64,000 nt of DNA from Bdellovibrionales bacterium (GTDB taxonomy: Bacteria; Myxococcota; XYA12-FULL-58-9; SYDY01), in NCBI GenBank assembly GCA_005801425.1, contig SYDY01000115.1, positions 1-64,000 of the forward strand, in the 5' to 3' direction. This document shows positions 28,345 through 36,924 of the stretch, piece by piece. A program made the translations under genes and the position numbers. Position 1 is the stretch's first letter, and every line of letters begins with the position of its first letter. A model generated the notes under the pieces. That model did not search any database. It was given only the letters and a program-made list of their open reading frames with translations, and was not told the origin of the DNA.

Positions 28345-29761
28345 GGATTTCATATTCTTTGATTTTGTATAAAAGCGCACGATGAGAAATTTCGAGTAGA
28401 CGGGCCGCTTGGGTACGATTACCACTTGTTTTTGCAAGACTTCGTCGAATTAAATCTTGTTCGATCATTTGTGTGGCTTTTTTGATCGAGAGATCATCAC
28501 CAAATAGAGACACATGCGGCATGCTGGCCATGCCGGTCACACGATCGGGAAGATCTTCCAAATCGATCACGTTGTGATCTGCCAAAACCAAAGCACGTTC
28601 CATAGCATTTTCAAGCTCTCGAATATTGCCCGGCCAGTGATAATCGTAAAGAACTTGCATCGCTTGTTTTGATACCGTCACCGAGGGCGATCCCATACGT
28701 TCACCGTATTCCCGTAAGAAATGGTGAACCAATTCAGGAATATCATCACGACGTTGGCGCAAGGGTGGCACTTTGATCGTTACCACATTGAGACGATAGT
28801 AAAGATCTTCCCGAAATGTTCCTGCTTGTACCATGGCAGGAACATCGCGACTTGTGGCCGCAACCACCCGTACATCCACTTGACGCCCCTGGCTTTCCCC
28901 CACACGGCGGATCTCGCCTTCTTGCAAAAATCGCAAAAGCTTCACCTGCATGGACACTGGCAAATCACCGATCTCATCCAAAAACAGCGTTCCGCCATGG
29001 GCCTCTTCTATAAGTCCTCCTCGGTCGCGTTGCGCATCGGTAAATGCACCTTTGGCATGCCCAAAAAGTTCACTTTCGATCAAATGTTCTGGGATAGCCC
29101 CGCAATTGATGGGAACCCATGACCCTTGTGACCGTGTGGATTCATCATGCAATGCCCGGGCGATCAACTCTTTTCCAGTACCCGATTCACCCAAAATCAA
29201 CACCGTGGACTTGTAGGGTGCAACTTTTTGAATGGTACGAAACACACGGCGCATTTTCAAACTTTGGCCAATAATGCCGCCGGGGATCTCAATGCCAGCC
29301 ATCCCTTCTTTAAGACGCGCATTTTCGGCCTTAAGCCTGGCTTCTTCTTCTTCAAGTCGAAGTCTTTCGCAAGCCGTTGTAACCTTGAGAAGTACTTCAT
29401 CTTCACGCACCGGCTTACAGACATAATCACCAGCACCCAGTTTCATCGCCTCAATGGCGGTATCAATATCATCAAAAGGACTCATCATAATCACATGGAC
29501 TGGAAGCTTGCGATCACGAATAGCACGCAACAGATCAAGCCCATCCATATTCGGCATGGAAACACCACTGAGCACAATGTCACCACCACCATCCGAAAGA
29601 TGCTCAAGCGCCTCCACGCCATCGCCAGCTTCGGATACCGTAAATGCAAACTTTTCAAGTAAATTCCGTAAAAGATGACGAACGGGCACATCGTCATCCA
29701 CAAGAAGGACGCGACGCCCACGACGCTCACGAAGATCTGTTGTATTATTCTCTGATGACAT
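28340..29761 (-). CDS. NtrC-family sigma-54 activator with degenerate receiver domain
   Basis: 473 residues from ATG 29761 (AGGA upstream; in-frame ATGs at 29779 and 29794 are possible). Receiver domain residues 17-125: acidic pocket Asp22-24, Ser94 and Lys116 are kept, but the phospho-acceptor site reads IVLSGVSMPNMDG, with Gly66 where Asp is expected. The AAA+ domain has Walker A GESGTGKE (191-198) and Walker B LFLDEIGD (259-266). The sigma-54 contact loop is GAFTDA (238-243), not GAFTGA. A C-terminal Fis-type helix-turn-helix ends KTSGNRTQAARLLEISHRAL. It probably works without classical phosphorylation. Targets may include the divergent lipoprotein genes. Confidence 0.93.
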   Translation of the reverse strand: MSSENNTTDLRERRGRRVLLVDDDVPVRHLLRNLLEKFAFTVSEAGDGVEALEHLSDGGGDIVLSGVSMPNMDGLDLLRAIRDRKLPVHVIMMSPFDDIDTAIEAMKLGAGDYVCKPVREDEVLLKVTTACERLRLEEEEARLKAENARLKEGMAGIEIPGGIIGQSLKMRRVFRTIQKVAPYKSTVLILGESGTGKELIARALHDESTRSQGSWVPINCGAIPEHLIESELFGHAKGAFTDAQRDRGGLIEEAHGGTLFLDEIGDLPVSMQVKLLRFLQEGEIRRVGESQGRQVDVRVVAATSRDVPAMVQAGTFREDLYYRLNVVTIKVPPLRQRRDDIPELVHHFLREYGERMGSPSVTVSKQAMQVLYDYHWPGNIRELENAMERALVLADHNVIDLEDLPDRVTGMASMPHVSLFGDDLSIKKATQMIEQDLIRRSLAKTSGNRTQAARLLEISHRALLYKIKEYEIR

Positions 29762-29836
29762 AGGCGCTGATCCTAACATTTTGATCTCTCGCATACGACC
29801 CCCGTTGAATGCGAGTAAGCTGCACCCTACTTTTGT

Positions 29837-29850
29837 GGCCCCCGCAAAGC
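29837..29850 (+). promoter_or_regulatory. Possible sigma-54 promoter before the lipoprotein pair
   Basis: TGTGGCCCCCGCAAAGC contains GG (29837-29838), ten bases, then GC (29849-29850), the invariant spacing of sigma-54 promoters. The rest of the consensus is weak (AAGC in place of TTGC). It lies 45 bases before the start at 29895 and beside the divergent NtrC-type activator, which makes it plausible but unproven. Confidence 0.25.
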
Positions 29851-29894
29851 TGATACATTCATGCGATAACCACGATTGGGTCTGGGGGGACGCC

Positions 29895-31439
29895 ATGATA
29901 ACCACCCGTTTATTAAAATCTCGCACTGCGATCATTGTCGCGTATTGTGTATTAGCCGCCTGTAGTGATCGTTCGCTACGACCCTTAAACCCACAATTGC
30001 TTGTTTGCCAGTCGGCCAGCGATGAGGTGTGTGAATCTCCACTAACGTACGCGTCTTATGCTGCTGGCATCACAACAACACTGGAAATTGTGCTACGTAA
30101 TACCGGCGAAATTCCATTACGCATCACGCATCTGGAAGCGGTTTCTGGGAATACCATCGGCATAGGTGTGTTTCCTTCCGTGCTTGCCCCCAATGCCCAA
30201 GCATCAGTGCTTCTCACCGTAACACCACGCTTAGGAGCCAACCGATCCACGCTTCAAATACAAAGCAATGATACACAACGACCCATTTATCGATTTGACG
30301 TGGTCTACGAGGGACATGGCCCCGAGCTTATGTTTTGCAGTGAGAACCACAGAGACACATGCAATATCAATCTGACGATTCGTCCTGAACCCGTCAAGCT
30401 TACGCGTGCATCCGAAATTGTCATTTACGCATTAAATGTATCGCCCGAATCGGTTAAACTCAACGAAAGTGTTGCAGATCTCAGTGAAAGCGTTGCCGAT
30501 GAAATCGAAATTTTAACATCCCTGAATGCCGGGACCATCAAAGCCGGTGAATTTTTACCCATCGTCATAGGCTACCGTCCTCAAGATCAGATCAATGACA
30601 CAATTCATATTTCTCTGGTACCCGAGCGTCCCTTCACTGTCCCTGCAAGCGCAATGGTCACATTGACCACCCCGAGCAATCTTCCACCTATTGCTGAAAT
30701 TTCAGCCCTGGAATCGGCACATCAGAATGGGAGTATTGAAATTGAGCACGTCCTATGGCTTGACGGTCGTGCTTCCCATGATCCTGAAGGCGACCCATTG
30801 CAATTCACGTGGACACTTTCTGAGAAGCCACTTCAAAGTGCATCGCTGCTATCTGCCAGCAATACGACGATGGTATCGCTTATCCCTGATGTGTTAGGAG
30901 ATTATCGTGTCGACTTGATTGTTACCGACTCATTGAACAATACCGCAAGCACATCATTTCAAATCCACGTAACACCCCATCATGCTTTGAGCATTAAGTT
31001 AGAATGGAACACTTCTACCGATCTCGATTTACATCTTATTCGCAATCATGGATCTCTTTTTGGTGCGGATGACTGCTACTTTCAGAATCCATCACCCGAC
31101 TGGGGAATACCGTACGAGATTTTCGATGACCCCCTCTTGCTTCGAGACGAAGAGACCGGGGGAAGTTTTGAAAAGATCATCATTAAGCAGCCCAGTGATG
31201 GCGAGTACAACGTTATTGTCCATGCCTTTAACGTCCATGAAACGCCCACCGCTGCAGTGGTCCATATTTTCGCCAACGATGAAACGCAAACATTGGCAGT
31301 TCAAACTCGCGAGATACAACGAGACTGTCAAGGATGGCTCGTGGGGACGGTTTCTTGGCCAAGCGCGATATTCACACCTGCAAGCACACGACCTTCTTTG
31401 ATTTGTTTGCCACCTGCCAATCATGGAGAAGCCCTATGA
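29895..31439 (+). CDS. Multidomain lipoprotein with PKD-like domain
   Basis: 514 residues from ATG 29895 (GGGGGGA upstream; the frame is open further left but without a signal sequence). The lipoprotein signal ends VLAACSD. An N-terminal Ig-like/ASH-type domain (LEIVLRNTGEIPLRITHL, VLAPNAQASVLLTVTP) is followed by a second beta domain, a PKD-like domain with WLDGRASHDPEGDPLQFTWT and YRVDLIVTDSLNN, and a C-terminal domain with LEWNTSTDLDLHLIRNHG. These are adhesion or surface-structure modules. It overlaps the next gene by ATGA, so the two lipoproteins are made together. Confidence 0.82.
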   Translation: MITTRLLKSRTAIIVAYCVLAACSDRSLRPLNPQLLVCQSASDEVCESPLTYASYAAGITTTLEIVLRNTGEIPLRITHLEAVSGNTIGIGVFPSVLAPNAQASVLLTVTPRLGANRSTLQIQSNDTQRPIYRFDVVYEGHGPELMFCSENHRDTCNINLTIRPEPVKLTRASEIVIYALNVSPESVKLNESVADLSESVADEIEILTSLNAGTIKAGEFLPIVIGYRPQDQINDTIHISLVPERPFTVPASAMVTLTTPSNLPPIAEISALESAHQNGSIEIEHVLWLDGRASHDPEGDPLQFTWTLSEKPLQSASLLSASNTTMVSLIPDVLGDYRVDLIVTDSLNNTASTSFQIHVTPHHALSIKLEWNTSTDLDLHLIRNHGSLFGADDCYFQNPSPDWGIPYEIFDDPLLLRDEETGGSFEKIIIKQPSDGEYNVIVHAFNVHETPTAAVVHIFANDETQTLAVQTREIQRDCQGWLVGTVSWPSAIFTPASTRPSLICLPPANHGEAL

Positions 31440-34400
31440 TTCGGATCACACGACTTTTTTTCCTCTTGCTTTTAGGTACTGCAGCCTGCAGCGAAACATC
31501 AACCCGTGACACGACTGTGATACCTCCACCCGACAACATCGATGAGGGATCTTCGCCTCATGCATGCACAACAACATCCGATTGCCCGTTTGGGCATCGC
31601 TGTCGAAATAGCATATGCGTTCCTGATGCGACGACATTTCAAAGCCCTGGATGCGCAAGCAACAACGATTGCACCGCACCGCTGGTATGTGCCATCGCAA
31701 TAGGAGAATGCATCAATCCAAGCGAAACACCCAACCCATCTTTATCCTCTGATACATCCTGCACGCCGGGCGAAACACGCACCTGCGGAAGTAAAATTGG
31801 TGCATGCAATTACGGAGAAATGCATTGTGATGATGGGGGACAATGGACGACATGCTTAGGCGGTATTGGACCCATACCAGAAATGTGCAATGGCATCGAC
31901 GATGATTGCGACGGAACCATATTACCCTCAGAACTTGATGCGGACGGAGATGGTTTTCGTAACTGCAATGGCGATTGCGATGACGCCAATACTGCACGAT
32001 TTCCTGGCGCAATCGACCTCTGCGATGGCCAAGACAATAATTGCGACGGCTATATCGATGAACAAGGAAACCGTTTGTGCAATGATGACCTTTATTGCAA
32101 CGGTGAAGAAACATGTTCTGCGGGAACGTGTCTCTCCGGTATTTCTCCCAACTGCAACGACCTCGACAGCGCATGTACCATAGGGTCATGCGATGAAGAC
32201 AACGACAGTTGCCTTTCTACAAATAGACCTGATGCCACAAATTGCAGTGATGGATTATTTTGTACGCAGGGCGACACATGCAATGCAGGTGTTTGCCAAG
32301 GAATAACACGCGATTGTTCATCATCGTCCGATGCCTGCAACACTGGGACTTGTGATGAAACCCAAGATCAATGTGTAGCGTCTCCGAAACCCAACGAAAC
32401 GTCATGCGATGATGGCATGTTTTGTACCGATATTGATCGTTGCCAATCGGGTGTCTGCACAGGCCATGAACGATCTTGCGACGCTCTCAACGATAGCTGC
32501 AATCGGGGTACCTGCGACGAAAACGCGAATTCCTGTGTTGCTACCCCCGTCAGTGATGGGACGGGTTGTAATGATGCGCTGTTTTGTACTTTGGAAGATC
32601 ACTGTGTTGCGGGGCTTTGTTTAGGAAATACACCGAGAGATTGTTCCTCTGTCTCAGATCAATGCAACAGCGGTGGATGCGATGAAACGGCTGATCGATG
32701 CGTTGCGCATCCTGTAGCCAACACGACACCATGCAACGATAATTTGTTTTGTACCGTAGGCGAACAGTGTCAATCTGGTTCGTGTACAGCGGGTTTACCG
32801 CGAGATTGCAGTGCTTCGGGGGGGTCATGCAGAACAGGAACATGCGACGAATCGGCTGACCAGTGCACAGGGTCACCACAACCTGATGGCACATCATGCG
32901 ATGATACCCGTTTCTGCACGGTACAAGATCATTGCCAGGCTGGGTCATGCATAGGATCTTCGCGTGATTGTTCCGCCTCTGGAAATGACTGCAACGATGG
33001 GACATGTTCAGACACCCTGCAAAGCTGTATTGCAACGGCAAAACTTGATGGAACACTTTGTGATGACGGACGTTTTTGTACTGTCACCGACATGTGCAGT
33101 GCCGGATCATGTGCGGGACTTGCCCGTGACTGCTCGGCAGCATCTGACACATGCAATACGGGTGTGTGCAATGAAACCGGTTCGCGTTGCGAGCCCTCGT
33201 CTTCCCATGAAGGCCAAAGTTGCAATGACGGCCGCAATTGCACAATCACCGACCATTGTTCTTCCGGCGCATGTCGTGGTGAAACCAACCCCTGCAACAG
33301 CATGGATACCTCATGTCTCGATGGCTTTTGTGATGTAGGTACCGACCAATGTACAGCACGTCCACTTAGCAATGGGATATCCTGCGACGATGGGAAATTC
33401 TGCACCATCGGAGATGCCTGCAACAATGGGACATGCGGCGGATCACCCAATCCATGCAGCAACACCCCCGGTGGAGGCGCATGCACAACGCCCATTTGCG
33501 ATACTTCCGCAGATCATTGTACCAATCAAACACTGCCCAACGGAACATCATGTACCGATAGTCAGTTTTGCACGGTCGGTGATCATTGCATCAACGGCTC
33601 CTGCAACGGGTCACCACGAGATTGCTCAATATTGACAAGTGCATGCACAACAGGGTCGTGTTCTAATGTTTCGCAGGCGTGTATTTCATCGCCATTATCA
33701 TCAACAACAACGTGCTCGGATAACAACCTATGCACGCAAAATGACCATTGCCTTGATGGAGGATGCCATTCGGGTACGCCCGTTGATTGTTCGCATTTAA
33801 CCGATCGTTGCCATGTTGGACAATGTGACCCGACCGGCGCATGTCTGCGCGTTAATTCCGGTGCATGCGATTGCGATGACCAGATCAATGCCGATTTTGA
33901 TGGGTACAATCAGTGCGATGATTGCGACGACACCAACGGTGCTATTTTCCCAGGCGCCACAGAACGTTGCAACAGCAAAGATGATAACTGCAATGGTCAG
34001 ATCGACGAAGGTTTCGATGTTGACCATGATGGGTATTTTCAGTGCTCATTGGATGATGGTCTCGTGGACTGCAATGACAACAACGCATCCGTTCATCCCG
34101 GTGCTTTGGAAAACTGCAATACGCCTGATGATGACAACTGCAATGGCGTGGTCAACGAGGGGTGTATCCATTGCGATCCTATTGATCACGATCATGATGG
34201 GTTCAGCGAATGCACGGGTGATTGCAGCGACAACGACAATGCCGTCTATCCAGGTGCTTATGAGCTATGCGACGGCAAAGACAACGACTGCAACAAAAAC
34301 ACAATCAAAAATTGCGATGTTTCTGAACGTTGTGATTGGCCAACCGAAGAAGTTGATATCTGCAAGGACCAATTGATGTGCGCCTGCATTCTCGAAAATG

Positions 34401-35299
34401 GTGTTTGCAAAAAACGAGTTTGCACAGTGACCTGTAATACAAGTCGCACGGGTGCGCTGGAGGATGGGTGCGATTATGATGAGTCCTGCTATTACGATGT
34501 GTATGGAACATCCAATTTGCACGCATGTGCCCAAATCAACACGCTTGGGTTGTTACCAAGCGGATCAACATGCACGGGAGACTCTGATTGCAGAAGTGGG
34601 CAATGTCGATTCGTGTCTGGACGAACAAGTTCATCCTATGTGTGCACTGATTATTGTACCGAAGATCGATACTGCGATGTGGGGACCCGTTGTGTGATCC
34701 TTGATACAGGGAGCAACATAGATGGACGTTGTCTACCCACATGGGCGTTGCAAGTCGGTACGGGAGTCACGGGACAACGATGCACAAGTCATCCCGCTTG
34801 TGCCCACGGATTTTGCTTTGATGCCAGCAGCGACTATTGCACCGAAGCGTGCTGCGATGACGATGAGTGCCCCTCTGGAATGCATTGTGCACTTAATACA
34901 GTCACACGACGACATATTCTCGCGCCTGCTGGAACGCCCACATGCACCAGCGATCGTGAATGCCGTGACCTCTATGCGGATGATGGTATGAGTTGCGTTC
35001 TCAACAGCGATGGCATTTATCGCTGCGGGCGTTCGATGCTCGAAAGCGCCCCCATGTGCCTATTCGACGTGAGCAGCCAAGCTTCAAGGCCTGCTGGCGC
35101 AGCCTGTGCGCAAAATCGTGATTGCCAGAGCAATTTCTGTTCTGGAAATCTCGGTGTTTGCGTCTCGCCTTGCTGCACCGATTATTCATGTCCTGAAGGA
35201 CTTGCATGTGAAATGCAACTCATCAATGCAGGACAAGGGTTGGTTGATGCCAGGGTGTGTGTGAGTCAATCGACCGATGAAGTCATTCAAAGATTGTAA
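31436..35299 (+). CDS. Giant cysteine-rich repeat lipoprotein with MopE-like motifs
   Basis: 1287 residues from ATG 31436 (GGAGAAG upstream). The lipobox is LLLLGTAACSE. Domain order: a Cys-rich start; MopE-type metal-binding-like motifs (MCNGIDDDCDG, DADGDGFRNCNGDCDD, LCDGQDNNCDGYIDE, about 150-210); about eleven tandem ~54-residue repeats (about 215-810) built on C-D-x-x-F-C-T-x-x-D-x-C-x-x-G-x-C and R-D-C-S-x-x-x-D-x-C-x-x-G-x-C-D-E; three more CNxxDDNCNG/DxDHDGY blocks (about 810-960); and a C-terminal Cys-rich part with CTGDSDCRSGQCRF-type units. It is probably disulfide-bonded and on the cell surface. Calcium or metal binding is inferred from the Asp-rich loops. Confidence 0.85.
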   Translation: MIRITRLFFLLLLGTAACSETSTRDTTVIPPPDNIDEGSSPHACTTTSDCPFGHRCRNSICVPDATTFQSPGCASNNDCTAPLVCAIAIGECINPSETPNPSLSSDTSCTPGETRTCGSKIGACNYGEMHCDDGGQWTTCLGGIGPIPEMCNGIDDDCDGTILPSELDADGDGFRNCNGDCDDANTARFPGAIDLCDGQDNNCDGYIDEQGNRLCNDDLYCNGEETCSAGTCLSGISPNCNDLDSACTIGSCDEDNDSCLSTNRPDATNCSDGLFCTQGDTCNAGVCQGITRDCSSSSDACNTGTCDETQDQCVASPKPNETSCDDGMFCTDIDRCQSGVCTGHERSCDALNDSCNRGTCDENANSCVATPVSDGTGCNDALFCTLEDHCVAGLCLGNTPRDCSSVSDQCNSGGCDETADRCVAHPVANTTPCNDNLFCTVGEQCQSGSCTAGLPRDCSASGGSCRTGTCDESADQCTGSPQPDGTSCDDTRFCTVQDHCQAGSCIGSSRDCSASGNDCNDGTCSDTLQSCIATAKLDGTLCDDGRFCTVTDMCSAGSCAGLARDCSAASDTCNTGVCNETGSRCEPSSSHEGQSCNDGRNCTITDHCSSGACRGETNPCNSMDTSCLDGFCDVGTDQCTARPLSNGISCDDGKFCTIGDACNNGTCGGSPNPCSNTPGGGACTTPICDTSADHCTNQTLPNGTSCTDSQFCTVGDHCINGSCNGSPRDCSILTSACTTGSCSNVSQACISSPLSSTTTCSDNNLCTQNDHCLDGGCHSGTPVDCSHLTDRCHVGQCDPTGACLRVNSGACDCDDQINADFDGYNQCDDCDDTNGAIFPGATERCNSKDDNCNGQIDEGFDVDHDGYFQCSLDDGLVDCNDNNASVHPGALENCNTPDDDNCNGVVNEGCIHCDPIDHDHDGFSECTGDCSDNDNAVYPGAYELCDGKDNDCNKNTIKNCDVSERCDWPTEEVDICKDQLMCACILENGVCKKRVCTVTCNTSRTGALEDGCDYDESCYYDVYGTSNLHACAQINTLGLLPSGSTCTGDSDCRSGQCRFVSGRTSSSYVCTDYCTEDRYCDVGTRCVILDTGSNIDGRCLPTWALQVGTGVTGQRCTSHPACAHGFCFDASSDYCTEACCDDDECPSGMHCALNTVTRRHILAPAGTPTCTSDRECRDLYADDGMSCVLNSDGIYRCGRSMLESAPMCLFDVSSQASRPAGAACAQNRDCQSNFCSGNLGVCVSPCCTDYSCPEGLACEMQLINAGQGLVDARVCVSQSTDEVIQRL
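32078..33869 (+). repeat. Tandem ~162-bp coding repeats within the giant lipoprotein
   Basis: About eleven in-frame units of ~54 codons. Successive units start, for example, CNDDLYCNGEETC, CSDGLFCTQGDTC, CDDGMFCTDIDRC, CNDALFCTLEDHC, CNDNLFCTVGEQC, CDDTRFCTVQDHC, CDDGRFCTVTDMC, CNDGRNCTITDHC, CDDGKFCTIGDAC, CTDSQFCTVGDHC and CSDNNLCTQNDHC. Cysteine spacing is conserved while the DNA has diverged, so the array is old and selected at protein level. It is not a CRISPR array. Confidence 0.85.
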
Positions 35300-35607
35300 C
35301 TGATGTTACGTGGGGGAATTGGTTTGCCATGCTGGGCCTCTCTGCCTCGCCATGCCGTGTAAACGGACCGGACCGCATTCCCACAAAAGCGTTGTGACGC
35401 GTTCAAAAAAGACAATCAAATCCCAAACATCATGCGCGTCACGTGGCTTTTGTGGAAGGCGGGAGGAAACTGCACGCGCAATGGCGAAAGAACGATAATC
35501 GATTCAATTTTCATGATGAATATGCAGTTTGTTCGATGTGTGACCGCGTAAGTCAGATTGTAAATCAAACGTAGGGGACGGGTTTTAAACCCGCGCCCCT
35601 ACATAAT
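35300..35607. other. Intergenic region with GTAGGGGCGG-type palindrome
   Basis: No convincing gene between the giant lipoprotein and aceA (convergent). At 35571-35602 there is a palindrome, GTAGGGGACGGGTTT and AAACCCGCGCCCCTAC, six bases beyond the aceA stop codon. It is the most complete of three related copies in the window. The rest (35300-35570) shows nothing I can name. Confidence 0.65.
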
Positions 35608-36888
35608 TTAAAACTGCTCTTCTTCCGTTGAATTCACCAAAGCCAGCGTAGACAAAACACCGTCGGCCAAGGTTTGACCAACCAAGTCAAAATATCCTGT
35701 GCCCACTTCACGTTGGTGACGTGTTGCTGTGTAGCCTTCAGACTCCGCTGCAAATTCACGTTGTTGGAGTTCAGAATATGCACCCATGCCACGGTCACGA
35801 TAAGCTGTTGCCAATTCAAACATTCCGTAATTAAGCGAATGAAAACCTGCCAATGTTACAAATTGAAATTTGTAACCCATCGCACCAATTTTTTGTTGGA
35901 AATGCTCAATCACTGAAGCATCAAGATGTTTACGCCAATTGAACGATGGCGAACAATTGTAAGCCAACATTTTACCTGGGTAACGGGCATGGATAGCTTT
36001 GGCAAATTGTTGTGCTTCGTCAAGATCGGGCTTGCTTGTTTCAAACCAAATCAGATCGCAATAGGGCGCAAAGGCCAAACCACGGGCAATGCACATATCC
36101 AGCCCACCGGTGATCTCATAGAACCCTTCAACCGTACGCGTTCCCGTCATGAAAGGTCGATCGTGAGGATCGACATCCGATGTCAAAAGGCGTGCACTGC
36201 CTGCATCGGTTCGTGCAATCAAAAGTGTTGGAACATCCATCACATCGGCGGCAAGACGCGCTGCAACCAACGTTCGTATAAATTGCGATGTTGGCACAAG
36301 CACCTTTCCACCCAAGTGACCGCATTTTTTTTCTGACGAAAGTTGATCTTCAAAATGAACACCCGCAGCACCGGCCTCAATCATCCCCTTCATCAATTCA
36401 AAGGCATTGAGCGGTCCGCCAAATCCTGCTTCTGCATCAGCCACAATAGGCAAGTACCAATCGCGCTTTGCAGCATCTTCGGCATGTTCAATTTGGTCTG
36501 CGCGCTGCAAAGCTTGGTTTAATTTTTTCACCAGCTGCGGCACACTGTTTGATGGATACAAACTTTGATCAGGGTACATATTTCCCGATGAGTTGGCATC
36601 GGCCGCCACTTGCCAACCGCTGCAATAAATCGCTTTGAGCCCTGCCCTGGCCATTTGCATGGCTTGATTACCCGAAAGCGCACCCAAGGCGTGCACGTAA
36701 TCTTCGGTATGAAGAAGCTCCCACAATCGCATGCTCCCACGACGGGCAAGCGTATGCTCGATATGCAGTGAACCCCGTAATCGTTCAACATCACTTTTGC
36801 TGTATGGCCGTTCAACACCCTCAAAACGACGGGCATGAATGACATCTCGATTTTCAGCTTGGCTTACACGTTCTTTAAGAATGGCCAT
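35608..36888 (-). CDS. aceA: Isocitrate lyase
   Basis: First enzyme of the glyoxylate shunt, cleaving isocitrate to glyoxylate and succinate. 426 residues, the usual length of the bacterial class. [20 protein letters not shown], the metal-binding [12 protein letters not shown], the catalytic-Cys loop [14 protein letters not shown] and [12 protein letters not shown] are all present. ATG 36888 is preceded by GGAG. It follows aceB by 36 bases; the pair allows growth on acetate or fatty acids. Confidence 0.98.
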   Translation of the reverse strand: MAILKERVSQAENRDVIHARRFEGVERPYSKSDVERLRGSLHIEHTLARRGSMRLWELLHTEDYVHALGALSGNQAMQMARAGLKAIYCSGWQVAADANSSGNMYPDQSLYPSNSVPQLVKKLNQALQRADQIEHAEDAAKRDWYLPIVADAEAGFGGPLNAFELMKGMIEAGAAGVHFEDQLSSEKKCGHLGGKVLVPTSQFIRTLVAARLAADVMDVPTLLIARTDAGSARLLTSDVDPHDRPFMTGTRTVEGFYEITGGLDMCIARGLAFAPYCDLIWFETSKPDLDEAQQFAKAIHARYPGKMLAYNCSPSFNWRKHLDASVIEHFQQKIGAMGYKFQFVTLAGFHSLNYGMFELATAYRDRGMGAYSELQQREFAAESEGYTATRHQREVGTGYFDLVGQTLADGVLSTLALVNSTEEEQF

Positions 36889-36924
36889 GGATGGTCTCCT
36901 TTAAAGGGGGTTCATTGCTATTAT

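Noticed and set aside
32078-33869. Possible CRISPR or satellite array
   Set aside because: Periodicity is ~162 bp, in frame, with protein-level conservation of Cys spacing; there are no identical short repeats or unique spacers.
35310-35498. 62-codon plus-strand frame after the giant lipoprotein
   Set aside because: No ribosome-binding site, no recognisable protein character; probably random.
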